Positions 9,195 to 18,899 of a stretch of DNA of 64,000 nt are shown in pieces (the first letter of the stretch is position 1; each line of letters begins with the position of its first letter). Source of the stretch: Diplonema papillatum. Its lineage: Eukaryota > Euglenozoa > Diplonemea > Diplonemida > Diplonemidae. The notes below the pieces were generated by a model, which saw only the letters and a program-made list of their open reading frames with translations, had not been told where the DNA came from and did not search any database. The stretch is taken from assembly GCA_030068145.1 (NCBI GenBank), contig JAPJBO010001132.1, positions 1 through 64,000 on the forward strand. The letters run 5' to 3'. The position numbers were made by a program, and so were the translations under genes.

Positions 9195-12100
9195 GGGGCT
9201 GGGCGTGCCGGACAAGAACTGACACCAAGCAAGGAAAACGTGTCAACTGGCGCTGTCCGGTGCGCCAACCCTACTACTGGCAAGCGAAATCGACGAGGGG
9301 AGGAAGTCAAGAGTGTAAACCAGTCAACCGCCGTGAATCAACCGACGCCAGCTGAAAGCGGCGACACGGAACTCGACAGGGCGGCTGCGATCTTGCGCGC
9401 GAAGCGGATACCGGTTGAGAAAGATGGTAACTGCCAATTTGCCGCGCTGCTGCGAAGTAGTAAGCTGAGTCTTTCGGCTACTTCCCTAAGGCAGAAGGTA
9501 ACCTGGCAGCTGCGACACCACCCGCCTTCGGCGTTCCTCCCTACTGATTCGTCTCTATCTGAGTATCTTTCCACCGTAGCGCGGGACGGACACTACGGTG
9601 ACCACCTCACGTTGCAAGCCGCAGCAGAAGTGCTGAAGGCAACTGTGTGGGTACTATCAACAACGAATTTGGCGCACCTCAGGTGCGAAGGAAGAGCTGG
9701 TAATTCGTCACGCATCATCACCGTGACGTACCGGCCGCAGCACTATGACGCGTTGCACGTACCGCATGAAACTCTGCAGCTGCTGTCGACCCTCGGCCCC
9801 GAGGTGTCACAGCTTCCCCTGAGTGAGATAGCAGCAGACAGTAAACCCAGACTCTCAGCCCGGAATACGATAGCGCCCCCTGGTCGCACGATAGTGCTAG
9901 CAACGGCAAACGTGGGTTCCATAAATGCGAGAAGTCGGACAGTGGCGACCCTCCCGGCGGACATCGTCGCTCTGCAAGAGACCAGGGCGGGCCCAGAGAC
10001 AAAAAGGACATGCGGGCTGTTTCTTGCGGCATACGGATGGGACTGTCACTGGGGCGAAGACGTGCCTGTTGTTGTGGGTGCGAACGGTATAGGACAACGG
10101 GTGCCAGGAGGCGCAGCTGTCGCCACCCGCGGCATGGTGGCTAGTGTCTCCCAGCCCACAACAGAGTTGGAGAGAGAGTTGGCGAGGAGTACACGAGTCG
10201 CGCACGCGGTGGTGGCAACGGGAAATGCGCGTATGGTGCTGCACGTGATATCGGTGTATGCACCCGTAGGCAGGGAGGCGGCGGTGGTACGGGATCGGGA
10301 GAAGCTCATTGCAGATGTTTTCGAAATGGCGGCAGGACTCGGGCAGGTACCGATAGCTGTCATGGGTGACTTCAACACGCCGGCAGAGGAAAGCATGTCC
10401 CTGACCACAGCCTGCCAAAGTGGATGGGTCGATGCGGCGTCAGCGGCTGCGCGAGCGGGGTCACAGGACGCACCGCCCACCTGCTGGGCGGCGGCGGCGG
10501 GCTCCCGAATAGACATGTGCTTCCTGAACGCAGTAGCAGCACAGACCGTGGTGACCGTCCAAACCGCGAAAGCGGGAGAGTATGACATACCGACCCACTG
10601 CCCAATCTTTGTCACACTCAACATACCGGCTTTCACGCCGCCCAAACGCAACCACCGGATACCCGCCCCTTTCCCGAGGAGAGTGCCAGTGCAGACGCAG
10701 GAGCAGAAGCAGAGCATGCTAGCGTCGGCCTTGCGTCGAAAGCGAACGGAAAGTGGGGCGGACGGGGCGTTGAGGAATGCGTCTGAAGTGGCGGAGGCGT
10801 ACCTGATTGATTTGCACCGAGAGAACCTCGAACCAGGGTCGACTGCTTACCGGGGTAGAGCCGGCGGCTACCGCACACGGGAGGCGCACGCATCTGCGAG
10901 GCAGGCATGCACGACGCGAGGAGCTATGAATTGGTCCACGAAGCAACGCGATAGAGTTCTTGGAATGCTACGCTCAGTGGTCGCGGAGGCAAGGCAGAGG
11001 CTCGGTAGCGGACAAGTGGGTGCGATGACGGTAGCAGAACGCAACGCACGAAACGCGTTGCGGAGAAGAAATGTGGAAGAGTTCTTACCGCAGCTCACGC
11101 ACTTCGGAAGCAGCGATGAGTTGCAGGAACTCGTGGCGGCGGTAGAGAGGCTGGAAGGATCCCAACGTGAAGCGATTGCCGCGCTGAAGACGCAGCGCTC
11201 ACGCCTCTGGAAGGATCGAATGCAGAAGGCTTGGAGTGGCCCAGAAAAAGGCGATATATATCGGTTTCTAGCTGGACAGCAAGGGATCCCAACGGCATTT
11301 CTGCGACGACAGGATGGCACCTTAACCGCGTGCCCGACGGAGATCGATGAGATGCTGAGAGGGCCCGGCGCCTGGGGAGGTATATTTCAAAAGTATGCGG
11401 ACCAACCGGAGCCAGAGTGGGAGGCATTCAAGTCGCAGTACGCACGGTATCTACCCGCGCCGCATGCGATGGAATGCGAGCCCATCAGTGCTGCTGATGT
11501 GGACGCGGCACTCAAGAAGATGAAAAAGACATCGTCCCCCGGACTACATGGATGGCGCGTGCACGAGCTACGACAACTCCCCTCGGAAATCCTACAACTC
11601 ATGGCAGATGCCATGAACGCAGTGGAAAGCGAGGGACGATGGCCGGAACAGCTAATGCATGCGATCATTCACCTGCTTCCGAAGCCCGAAAGCAACGGGG
11701 ACCCCTTGTCGCAACGACCGATTTCGATAACGCCTGTCCTGTACCGGATATGGGCAGCCGTAAGGGCGAAGGCAGCACTCGCGTGGATGGACGAGATTGC
11801 GCCGAGCGGCCTGCATGGATGTCGGAAGGAACATGGAACAGACGACCTGGTATGGCACTTGGCAGCGCTTATCGAAGAGGCGCACCTAACGGGAGAGCCA
11901 CTCTTTGGCCTAGCGCTGGACTTCCAAAAGTGCTTTGACTCGGTACCGATCGAAGTAGCCTTTAAGCTGGCCGAGGAGCTGGGGTTTAACGAGGTTGTAC
12001 TGCGGACTCTGAGGGCAGCCTACACCAACATGCGGCGTCACTTCCGGGTGGGAGCAACGGTTGGAGAAGGCTTCGTGCCTACGAACGGGATAATGCAGGG

Positions 12101-15032
12101 ATGCCCGCTGAGTGTCATCCTAATTAACGTCATCATCAGTGTCTGGATGCGACACGTAGCGGACATCGAAGCGGCGATTCCGCTATCGTACGTCGATGAC
12201 GTGTATGCAATGCTGAAGACGTTTGCCGATTTAGAGGAGGCAGCCAGGCGGTCAGGAATGTTCGCCGGGCTGACCGGGATGAAAGTCTGCACGCAGAAAA
12301 AGTCGCATTTTTTCACGACGGCGTCGGACACCCCGCAAACCCTTGATTATGCGGAAAGCGACGGCACAGCAGTGAACAACGGGCGACAAGAAGGTATACA
12401 AAGGCGGGTGACATTCGACGTTCTCGGCGTGATGCTAACCACAGAGAAGGTGCCACCGGGGGAGGTAATTCGGCCGTCGAAACGGATTGTGGAGAGGAAC
12501 TCCGAAGCTGAGCGGGTGCTGAAAAGGGCAGCTTGCCTCCCGCTGCCAGGCGAAGCGAAGGACCTCGTGGTCAGCATGTCAGCGGGAGCTAAACGGTACT
12601 ACGGTGCAGCAGTATCGGGAATGACGAAGCGGGACAGCGTGCGCCTGAGAAGATTGTTCACGGAGGCGATGTGGACTGGGCCGCCGCGCCGAGCTCAAGA
12701 GGCGGTCCTACATATCCTACATCATGGGCACCGACTCGACCCGGTAGTTGTGCCGGCATACAGAAGAATCACCACCTGGGCAGTGCAACTCAAGAAGTGG
12801 GAGTCCGCGAGATCTCTGTCACAGACAGCGTGGGAGCACAGCGACTCGCTTGCGACATTGCATGGACCTTTCGCCTTCTTCAAAGAAGCGCTAGACGGAC
12901 TCGGGTGGCGATGGGTGGCACCAACCAGCATCGCCTACACGAACGAAGCCGGAGACGAGGTAGTGCATGATGCAGCGGCACAGGACAACACGAAGCTTCT
13001 ACAGCACGACCTGCGATACGCTTTGAGACTACGCGAAATGGCTCAGCTCGCGGCAAGGCGGGGAGGAGACTTCGGGGGAGTGCGGGACGGGGTGGATTAC
13101 CAGACAACCCGGCACCTGCTGGAGATGCACGATTCCCCACTCACCGCGTATCAAGCCGGCATGCTGAAATCAGTGATTGTGGGAGCCACGCCGGCGGCTG
13201 GACGAACAGGGGCCGGTGAAGAAAGCTGTCTATACTGCAATACGGAGGAACGAGAAACGGTGGATCACCTTTTCTGGAGCTGCCCCGCTTGGGAGCACTT
13301 GCGCGCGAAGTACGAAGACATAAGGACCATGCAGGTAAACTGGCCCCCGTGTCTGCGCTTGTGCGGGATAGCCCCAGCCCCTCAGGTAGACGAAAGCACC
13401 TCCGTGCTGCCGGCAGAAAAGGAGAAAAGGCGGCATGTAGTGAAGCGACTGCAACTGTTCTTTGTCGAAGTGCTGAGGGAACGCCAGGGTGCCGACGGCC
13501 TGCTCGACAGGTCAGCCCGGCATCACAGGACAGAGAGCTACCCGCGAGGCTGGAGACCAACTGAACCCTGCCGACTCGCAGTCCCTTTCATTGCGCCATC
13601 CGCCGTGACAACGAAATGGAAATACGGACGGGAAATGTGGATGGCGTTCACCGACTGGCTGCGGCAGGTGAAATGGGCACCCCCGGGACACGACGAGCTG
13701 GGCATCAGCTTCATCGAGTTAGCTGTAGAGTTCGAAATGCACACCGGACAGCGGCTCCCTGACCTCAAAAGCAGGTACTATACAGCAGTACCTCAAGCAC
13801 AGACAGGCAAGGTGACAGCAGCTCGCACAACGCTAGCGGATGGGGAAATGGGCGACAGCAGGTTGCTTGTGTGCTTCGATGGTGGGGCGAGAGCGAACGG
13901 AACCGCCTTCGCCGTTGCTGGCGCAGGGGCGGTAATGTACCGAGACGGCGTCAAGGTGTCGGAGGTAATCCTGCCGCTGCCCACCGTGCGCAGCAATAAC
14001 GTGGCAGAGTATGAAGCGGTGCTAGCGGGCCTGCATCTGCTGAACGAAGCGAACGATGCGGACGGCACGCAGTGTACGGTGCGGGGGGACTCGGCACTGG
14101 TAGTGGGGCAGCTTTTGCGACGCCTGGCATGTTCCGAGGAGCTCAAGCCATACCAGACACGCGCTGCCAGAATGGTTTCTTCCCTGCAGCGACGGATGAC
14201 AGTGCGCATCGAGCACGTCAAGCGCGAGAGGAACACGGACGCTGATGCCCTGAGTAACGCCGCCATGGACTTGGTGCAGCGCCAGCGGCCGACTCCTCGA
14301 AGGCAAGAGAAGATGCTAACCGACTTTCGCCGGTCCGCCTTGGGCAAAGCGCTTAGCCTCGTTGAGATGGGGAAGGCGTACAAGAAGGTGACGGGGCAGC
14401 CGTGGTTCTATGGCCATGAGTACTCCTCCACCGTGCTGACATCCCTGGGAGGGACGGTTGTACGGGGCGTCTCCCGACGAGCGCAGCTGTCAGAGGCGAC
14501 AGAAGGCATCATCGTGAGGATACGCGAACACGCGCAGGCGGGAATCGCGGACGAACATGAGAGCAGCCCTTACCCGCCACACCTGAAGTGGGCCGCAACC
14601 TTCTTGCCAGAGGAGGCTTACCCGGCAGGATGGACACAGGGAAAACCCGACTGGAAAGGCAGAACGGAAGAGGCCGAAAGGGGTTCAAGCACTGACCCGC
14701 GCAAAGGTGCCCCCCCGTGCGAGGCCCCAGAAGGCGCTGCTAACACTTCCCGCCCTGGAGTGGTTTGCTCGCTCCACAAAAAGCCGCGATGCAGTGAGTG
14801 CGTAAAAAAGCGTCTACCGGCGGAGACCTGCTGTCGCCTCAAGCAGCATCATCACGGATCGGATGGTCTAAGGCCCCGGATGCACTTCTGCACAGCTCAC
14901 AGACTAGGACGTTGCGGCGATTGTGTGGCTGAAAACGAAGCATTAGCCAGCTGCTGCACAAAGCATCACGCAAACAGGAGAGCGAATGGAGGCCCCCACT
15001 CCCAGCCCGGGGGTGCATCGGCCGTCACCTAG
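9195..15032 (+). CDS. LINE ORF2 polyprotein: OTU protease, AP endonuclease, RT, RNase H
   Basis: Encodes the replication machinery of the LINE. Residues are numbered from the GUG codon at 9240. The OTU cysteine protease spans ~55-180, with Asp-Gly-Asn-Cys (C65) and His168 in QHYDAL. The APE/EEP endonuclease spans ~218-460: TANVGS, LQETR (E247), VMGDFN (D377, N379), RIDMCFL (D425), and THCPI where SDHxPI is usual. RT spans ~740-1150, with D894, QGCPLS and YVDD (984-987; nt 12189). A CxxC-x9-H-x4-C finger lies near 1330. RNase H spans ~1540-1675, with D, E, D and D all present. Two C-terminal Cys/His modules lie at ~1842-1911. The frame is open back to the ORF1 UAG. No AUG precedes the OTU domain, so expression as an ORF1-ORF2 fusion, perhaps then cut by the OTU domain, is inferred. 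Confidence 0.93.
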   Translation, partial: GAGRAGQELTPSKENVSTGAVRCANPTTGKRNRRGEEVKSVNQSTAVNQPTPAESGDTELDRAAAILRAKRIPVEKDGNCQFAALLRSSKLSLSATSLRQKVTWQLRHHPPSAFLPTDSSLSEYLSTVARDGHYGDHLTLQAAAEVLKATVWVLSTTNLAHLRCEGRAGNSSRIITVTYRPQHYDALHVPHETLQLLSTLGPEVSQLPLSEIAADSKPRLSARNTIAPPGRTIVLATANVGSINARSRTVATLPADIVALQETRAGPETKRTCGLFLAAYGWDCHWGEDVPVVVGANGIGQRVPGGAAVATRGMVASVSQPTTELERELARSTRVAHAVVATGNARMVLHVISVYAPVGREAAVVRDREKLIADVFEMAAGLGQVPIAVMGDFNTPAEESMSLTTACQSGWVDAASAAARAGSQDAPPTCWAAAAGSRIDMCFLNAVAAQTVVTVQTAKAGEYDIPTHCPIFVTLNIPAFTPPKRNHRIPAPFPRRVPVQTQEQKQSMLASALRRKRTESGADGALRNASEVAEAYLIDLHRENLEPGSTAYRGRAGGYRTREAHASARQACTTRGAMNWSTKQRDRVLGMLRSVVAEARQRLGSGQVGAMTVAERNARNALRRRNVEEFLPQLTHFGSSDELQELVAAVERLEGSQREAIAALKTQRSRLWKDRMQKAWSGPEKGDIYRFLAGQQGIPTAFLRRQDGTLTACPTEIDEMLRGPGAWGGIFQKYADQPEPEWEAFKSQYARYLPAPHAMECEPISAADVDAALKKMKKTSSPGLHGWRVHELRQLPSEILQLMADAMNAVESEGRWPEQLMHAIIHLLPKPESNGDPLSQRPISITPVLYRIWAAVRAKAALAWMDEIAPSGLHGCRKEHGTDDLVWHLAALIEEAHLTGEPLFGLALDFQKCFDSVPIEVAFKLAEELGFNEVVLRTLRAAYTNMRRHFRVGATVGEGFVPTNGIMQGCPLSVILINVIISVWMRHVADIEAAIPLSYVDDVYAMLKTFADLEEAARRSGMFAGLTGMKVCTQKKSHFFTTASDTPQTLDYAESDGTAVNNGRQEGIQRRVTFDVLGVMLTTEKVPPGEVIRPSKRIVERNSEAERVLKRAACLPLPGEAKDLVVSMSAGAKRYYGAAVSGMTKRDSVRLRRLFTEAMWTGPPRRAQEAVLHILHHGHRLDPVVVPAYRRITTWAVQLKKWESARSLSQTAWEHSDSLATLHGPFAFFKEALDGLGWRWVAPTSIAYTNEAGDEVVHDAAAQDNTKLLQHDLRYALRLREMAQLAARRGGDFGGVRDGVDYQTTRHLLEMHDSPLTAYQAGMLKSVIVGATPAAGRTGAGEESCLYCNTEERETVDHLFWSCPAWEHLRAKYEDIRTMQVNWPPCLRLCGIAPAPQVDESTSVLPAEKEKRRHVVKRLQLFFVEVLRERQGADGLLDRSARHHRTESYPRGWRPTEPCRLAVPFIAPSAVTTKWKYGREMWMAFTDWLRQVKWAPPGHDELGISFIELAVEFEMHTGQRLPDLKSRYYTAVPQAQTGKVTAARTTLADGEMGDSRLLVCFDGGARANGTAFAVAGAGAVMYRDGVKVSEVILPLPTVRSNNVAEYEAVLAGLHLLNEANDADGTQCTVRGDSALVVGQLLRRLACSEELKPYQTRAARMVSSLQRRMTVRIEHVKRERNTDADALSNAAMDLVQRQRPTPRRQEKMLTDFRRSALGKALSLVEMGKAYKKVTGQPWFYGHEYSSTVLTSLGGTVVRGVSRRAQLSEATEGIIVRIREHAQAGIADEHESSPYPPHLKWAATFLPEEAYPAGWTQGKPDWKGRTEEAERGSSTDPRKGAPPCEAPEGAANTSRPGVVCSLHKKPRCSECVKKRLPAETCCRLKQHHHGSDGLRPRMHFCTAHRLGRCGDCVAENEALASCCTKHHANRRANGGPHSQPGGASAVT

Positions 15033-15349
<317 letters not shown>

Positions 15350-15464
15350 ACCCGAAAGGGTGTCGGAAACTCAAAGCCGACTGGTGAAAGTGACAAGTGG
15401 GCTGTACACCATTCAGCCGTTACCTACTTAAAGCCCGTACTCAAACCCACACACACACGGTCGA

Positions 15465-16166
15465 ATGGAGCTTGACTTCAGCTCTTGGTCTGATGGCCTG
15501 CGGCGCAGCCTCGAGGAGACGTTGAGGGCGCAGCGCACCCGGGAGTTGTTGGGGATGTTGGATGGGCTGCGGTACAGTGATGAGGCGCGGGCGGCGGCAG
15601 AGGTAGTGGCGGAGGTGGCGGGCGCGGTGCTCATGCTGTGCGTCGTTGGCGTCGTCGTCGAAGCGGTGTCCGACTGGCTCTGCCGGGAAGCCGTGCACGT
15701 GGGCGCCTCGCACGAGGTCACCGTGGCGAAGGACCCGGCTCAGTTCGCAGCCACCGTCCGGTTCTACACGGACCAGCTCGGCTACACCGTGCAGCGGCGC
15801 GCCTGGGATCCGTCGGGGACCCGGGCCTCTGACGCCGGCAAGGGCAAGTCGCAGCCGAAGCGAGACCCTCCCTTCGGCGCGTTTCTGCTTGAGAAGGACG
15901 GGCACCGGCTGGTCGTGCAGAGCAGGCACGTGCTGGCCGCTGCATACCCGTTCCTGGCCCGCGAGCTTCCCCCGGGGGCTTGCAGTATCCGGTATCAGTA
16001 CGTGGACAGCGTCGACAAAATTGCGAACGCCGCCGGGAACGCAGCCGATGCTGGCGAGTCTGGACAGGCACGCGTCCTGGCACCGCCCACGGTGCATCCC
16101 ATGACGCAAGCTAACGAGTTGTGGATTCGTGACCCGGCCGGCTGTGTGGTCTGCTATGCCGAGTAG
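15465..16166 (+). CDS. Glyoxalase/VOC-superfamily protein
   Basis: A 233-residue protein. Residues ~83-233 look like a vicinal-oxygen-chelate (glyoxalase/dioxygenase-like) domain: VTVAKDPAQFAATVRFYTDQLGY at the first beta-alpha unit, and the family-typical ending ELWIRDPAGCVVCYAE. Family members bind a divalent metal and act on small molecules; the substrate cannot be told from sequence. The N terminus has charged helices and a hydrophobic segment (~48-65, GAVLMLCVVGVVVEAV) that may anchor the protein in a membrane. Start chosen as the first ATG; the ORF is intact and intronless, and codons are GC-rich at third positions. Sequence just upstream (15390-15425) resembles 37430-37475 before a repeat. 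Two decayed copies of its 3' end follow directly. Confidence 0.75.
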   Translation: MELDFSSWSDGLRRSLEETLRAQRTRELLGMLDGLRYSDEARAAAEVVAEVAGAVLMLCVVGVVVEAVSDWLCREAVHVGASHEVTVAKDPAQFAATVRFYTDQLGYTVQRRAWDPSGTRASDAGKGKSQPKRDPPFGAFLLEKDGHRLVVQSRHVLAAAYPFLARELPPGACSIRYQYVDSVDKIANAAGNAADAGESGQARVLAPPTVHPMTQANELWIRDPAGCVVCYAE

Positions 16167-16471
16167 CTATTCGGTACCAGCGCATGGACTACGTAGACGA
16201 AGTCGTGAACACCGTCGAAAAGGCAGGCGATACTTGCGAGTTTGAATAGGCACCGCCCACAGTGCATCCCACGACTGAAGCTAACGAGTTGTGGATTCGC
16301 GACCCCGACACTTTGCGGTGTACTATGCCGAGTAGCTATTCGGTATCAGTGCATGGACTGCGTAGACAAAGTCACGAACGCTGTCGAAAAAACAGTCGAT
16401 ACTGGCACAACCCACGACGAAAGAAAGCTAGCGAGTTGGGATTCGCCGGCATGGGCTGCCATGCCGAGTAG
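16167..16471 (+). pseudogene. Two decayed tandem copies of the VOC gene 3' end
   Basis: The last ~175 bp of the VOC gene (15991-16166) is repeated at 16167-16335 and 16336-16471. Each unit begins with CTATTCGGTA-CAG and ends with ATGCCGAGTAG, so the stop codon is kept in all three. The second unit is 169 bp and has an internal stop (GAATAG). The third is 136 bp and has lost the stretch that encodes the conserved region before ELWIRDP. Neither has a start or the N-terminal half. They look like unequal tandem duplication followed by neutral decay. Confidence 0.85.
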
Positions 16472-17130
16472 CGCTTTCTTTCCTTTTGAAAACCTAGCCA
16501 TTCAACTCGTGGCAGTGTCCGACCCCACGAAAAGTACCGACCAAGGCGAGAGACTGTCCATTAAAAGGACGCGTCAGTGTCCAGCTTCTGGTGCAGAGCA
16601 GATACCTCGGGGGAGGTCGCTGATGCTTATGATCAAATGCCCTCGACATTGTATGCAGGACACCGAGTTTTCTTCTGGCGCAAAAACCCGAACGTGTGTA
16701 CCCGGCAATCTCTGGAGGGCTTCTCCCCGGGGTCGACTAATAACACCTGTGTTATTATTCGATTTGTCTAATACTATACAGTATTCTTCCAACGGCATGC
16801 GCAATCAACGGCGTCCACGAGCCGAGTCGGCGGCAGTAAAAGATAAGAAATCGAGCGATGCCCTCATTCTCGTTCCCTTTTTGCCACAGCAGTATGCCCG
16901 ACAGACCCCGCGAAGCTGAGCGTCGGCACTTGCTTCGGGCCGCCTTAGCCTGCGGTTATTTTCCGAGTCTAGAGGTTGGTAAATTTGAAATTCTCAAATT
17001 TAGCTCTCTAGCGAGCTATCCCACTTTTCTGGGGCAGGCCGTGGGGGTACCCCCACCCCGGACATTTCTCTACCGTTTTTTTTTTTGTGGTATTTTTGAG
17101 AATGCAAAATTCGTCGAAAGATTTTCTCGC
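16472..17130. other. Gene-free stretch with a palindromic repeat relic
   Basis: No gene supported. At 16735-16765, TCGACTAATAACACCTGTGTTATTATTCGA (given here in two parts: TCGACTAATAACAC and CTGTGTTATTATTCGA) matches the end of the MITE at 21637-21796, so this is probably a relic of that family. Confidence 0.5.
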
Positions 17131-17135
17131 GCGGT

Positions 17136-17215
17136 ACACCTGGCTGAGTCGGTAGGACGAGGGACCAAATTACCTCTATGAGGTGAACAACGACGGTTCG
17201 AATCCCACCAGAGAG
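17136..17215 (+). ncRNA. tRNA-like Pol III module (tRNA pseudogene or SINE head)
   Basis: Contains an A-box-like TGGCTGAGTCGGTAGG and a B-box-like GGTTCGAATCCC at about tRNA spacing. The D stem, T stem (two of five pairs fail) and acceptor do not pair, so this is not a working tRNA. A second module, 17412-17490, has TGGCACAGTCGTCAG and GGTTCGGTTCC, with the palindrome GTCGTCA/TGACGAC. Either a tRNA-derived SINE or decayed tRNA genes is possible. Confidence 0.35.
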
Positions 17216-17554
17216 ACTTTCCAGGCGTTCGGGGATAAGCTCCCGGAAGCAAGCCCTAGCTTCGAATCCTTGGAGGCAGGACCAAACAAACAACGGAGTA
17301 AACAGCGGGTACAATGAACCCCTGTACTACCTGCAGGATTAGGCCGTCTAGCCTCGCCTAGGCTGCAGTAAAAGTTCCGCCAGACAGAACAGAACAGAAT
17401 CGCGGCGGACAACGGCGTGGCACAGTCGTCAGTTGACGACGTTCCTTACCTACGGGTGGGAGGTTCGGTTCCTGCCGGTGGACTTTTTTCCGGGTCTGCA
17501 CTCAGCATCAAAGGTTCACCAGGGGCGGTCCGGAGGGGCCCTCCCCCCTGGATA

Positions 17555-18165
17555 AGGGCCCCCAACTTGCCATCATCCCGAACTTAGTATCAGGGTTTTC
17601 CGGGGGGGTCTATCAGGCCAGGATTCAGGGTTCAACGGGTTCGGGTTTTCACAAACGCCGGACTGGGCAAAAAAGGTTCGGGTTTGCACAAACGCCGGAC
17701 TGGGCAAAAAAGGTTCGGGTTGCACCAGCGCCGGACTGGACAAAAAGGTTCGGGTTTGCACAAACGCCGGACTGGGCAAAAAGGTTCGGGTTTGCACCAA
17801 CGCCGGACTGGGCAAAAGGTGCGGATTTGCACCAACGCCAGACTGAGCAAAACAATTCGGGTTGGTTGCACAAACGCCGGACTGGGCAAAAGGTTCGGGT
17901 TTGCACCAACGCCGGACTGGGCAAAAGGTGCGGATTTAGACTGAGCAAAACAATTCGGGTTGGACAAACCGGACCGGGTTTGCACAAACGCCGGACTGGA
18001 CAAAAAGGTTCGGGTTTGCACAAACGCCGGACTGGGCAAAAAGGCTCGGGTTTGCACCAACGCCGGACTGGACAAAAAGGTTCGGGTTTGCGCAAACGCC
18101 GGACTGAGCAAAAGGTTACCTCTAGACTCGCTAAGGGTGGTCCTAATACCCATGTACTTGTTCGC
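17555..18165 (+). repeat. Family D element containing a ~37-bp minisatellite
   Basis: A head (CCCGAACTTAGTATCAGGG) is followed by about twelve units of GGTTCGGGTTTGCACAAACGCC plus GGACTGGGCAAAAA (17632-18120), with some units truncated. The tail is CTAGACTCGCTAAGGGTG...CCTAATACCCATGTACTTG. The same head and tail, with one or two units only, occur at 25455-25630 and 27165-27490, so the array probably expanded inside a dispersed element. Open frames through it are repeat artefacts. Confidence 0.85.
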
Positions 18166-18899
18166 CAAGCTCAACGTCGGCAGAAAACGAAGCCACCCGG
18201 TGCTTATTTTGACGGAGGACAGGGGGAGGGAAACCCAAGTTCTACTACAAATACGGTCTGTCTTTGGTTGTCATTGAACCCTTCGTGTTCGTGAGCTCAT
18301 CTGACAGGCAGCAATGCCTGCCATACCTGGTGTGCCCTCTTTCCCGCGGTACTTGCACGTAGCGCTCGGCCGTTGGTGCAGCCGCGTTTACGGCAGCGCT
18401 GCGTCCGCCATGATGTGCCTCAGCACACTCCGTTCATACGCGCTGCGAGTAACGGCAGGCGTCCTGTTGCGTTCTCCCCCGGCCTCCCCTCATACGCGAC
18501 GCTACTTCCAGCAGCCGCAACGTTGTGGTCACGCGTTCGCCAATCCCTTCCGGGGATTTCCTGTCGATGTTCCGCCATCGCCAGAGCCTCAGGGCTTCGC
18601 GCGCCAGGTGTCCCAGCTTCTTGAAGTTGTCTATCTTACTCAGATCGACTTCCTTCCCACGCCCGTCGCCCGTCCCCGTTTCGTCTGTATGCTCGTTCGG
18701 GTTCACACACATTTGTGGACCGATCTTCTCCTGGCGCATACGGGGGAAAAACGGTCGTGACTGCATTTGCATCCGCACAAGTACAACCACCTCTATACCT
18801 CTATACACATGTATTCGCACGCATGTAACCAGGTAGTTAGCAGCTCCGTGAACACACGTGAAAAGAAGGAAAAGCCACCAACCGAAGACACAAAGCATT
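18166..18899. other. Upstream region of the SOUL gene
   Basis: At 18181-18235 there is sequence like CACCCGGTGCTTATTTTGACGG, also seen near 30000 and 32505. A minus-strand ORF (protein-like around 18440-18780) and a plus-strand ORF overlap here; neither is recognised. Nothing certain. Confidence 0.4.

Noticed and set aside
17136-17215. Functional tRNA gene
   Set aside because: A- and B-box are present, but the acceptor, D and T stems fail to pair; kept only as a tRNA-like module.
17632-18174. 148-180-codon ORFs with repeated FVQTRTFLPSPA or NAGLGKK text
   Set aside because: Frame-independent translation of the 37-bp minisatellite.
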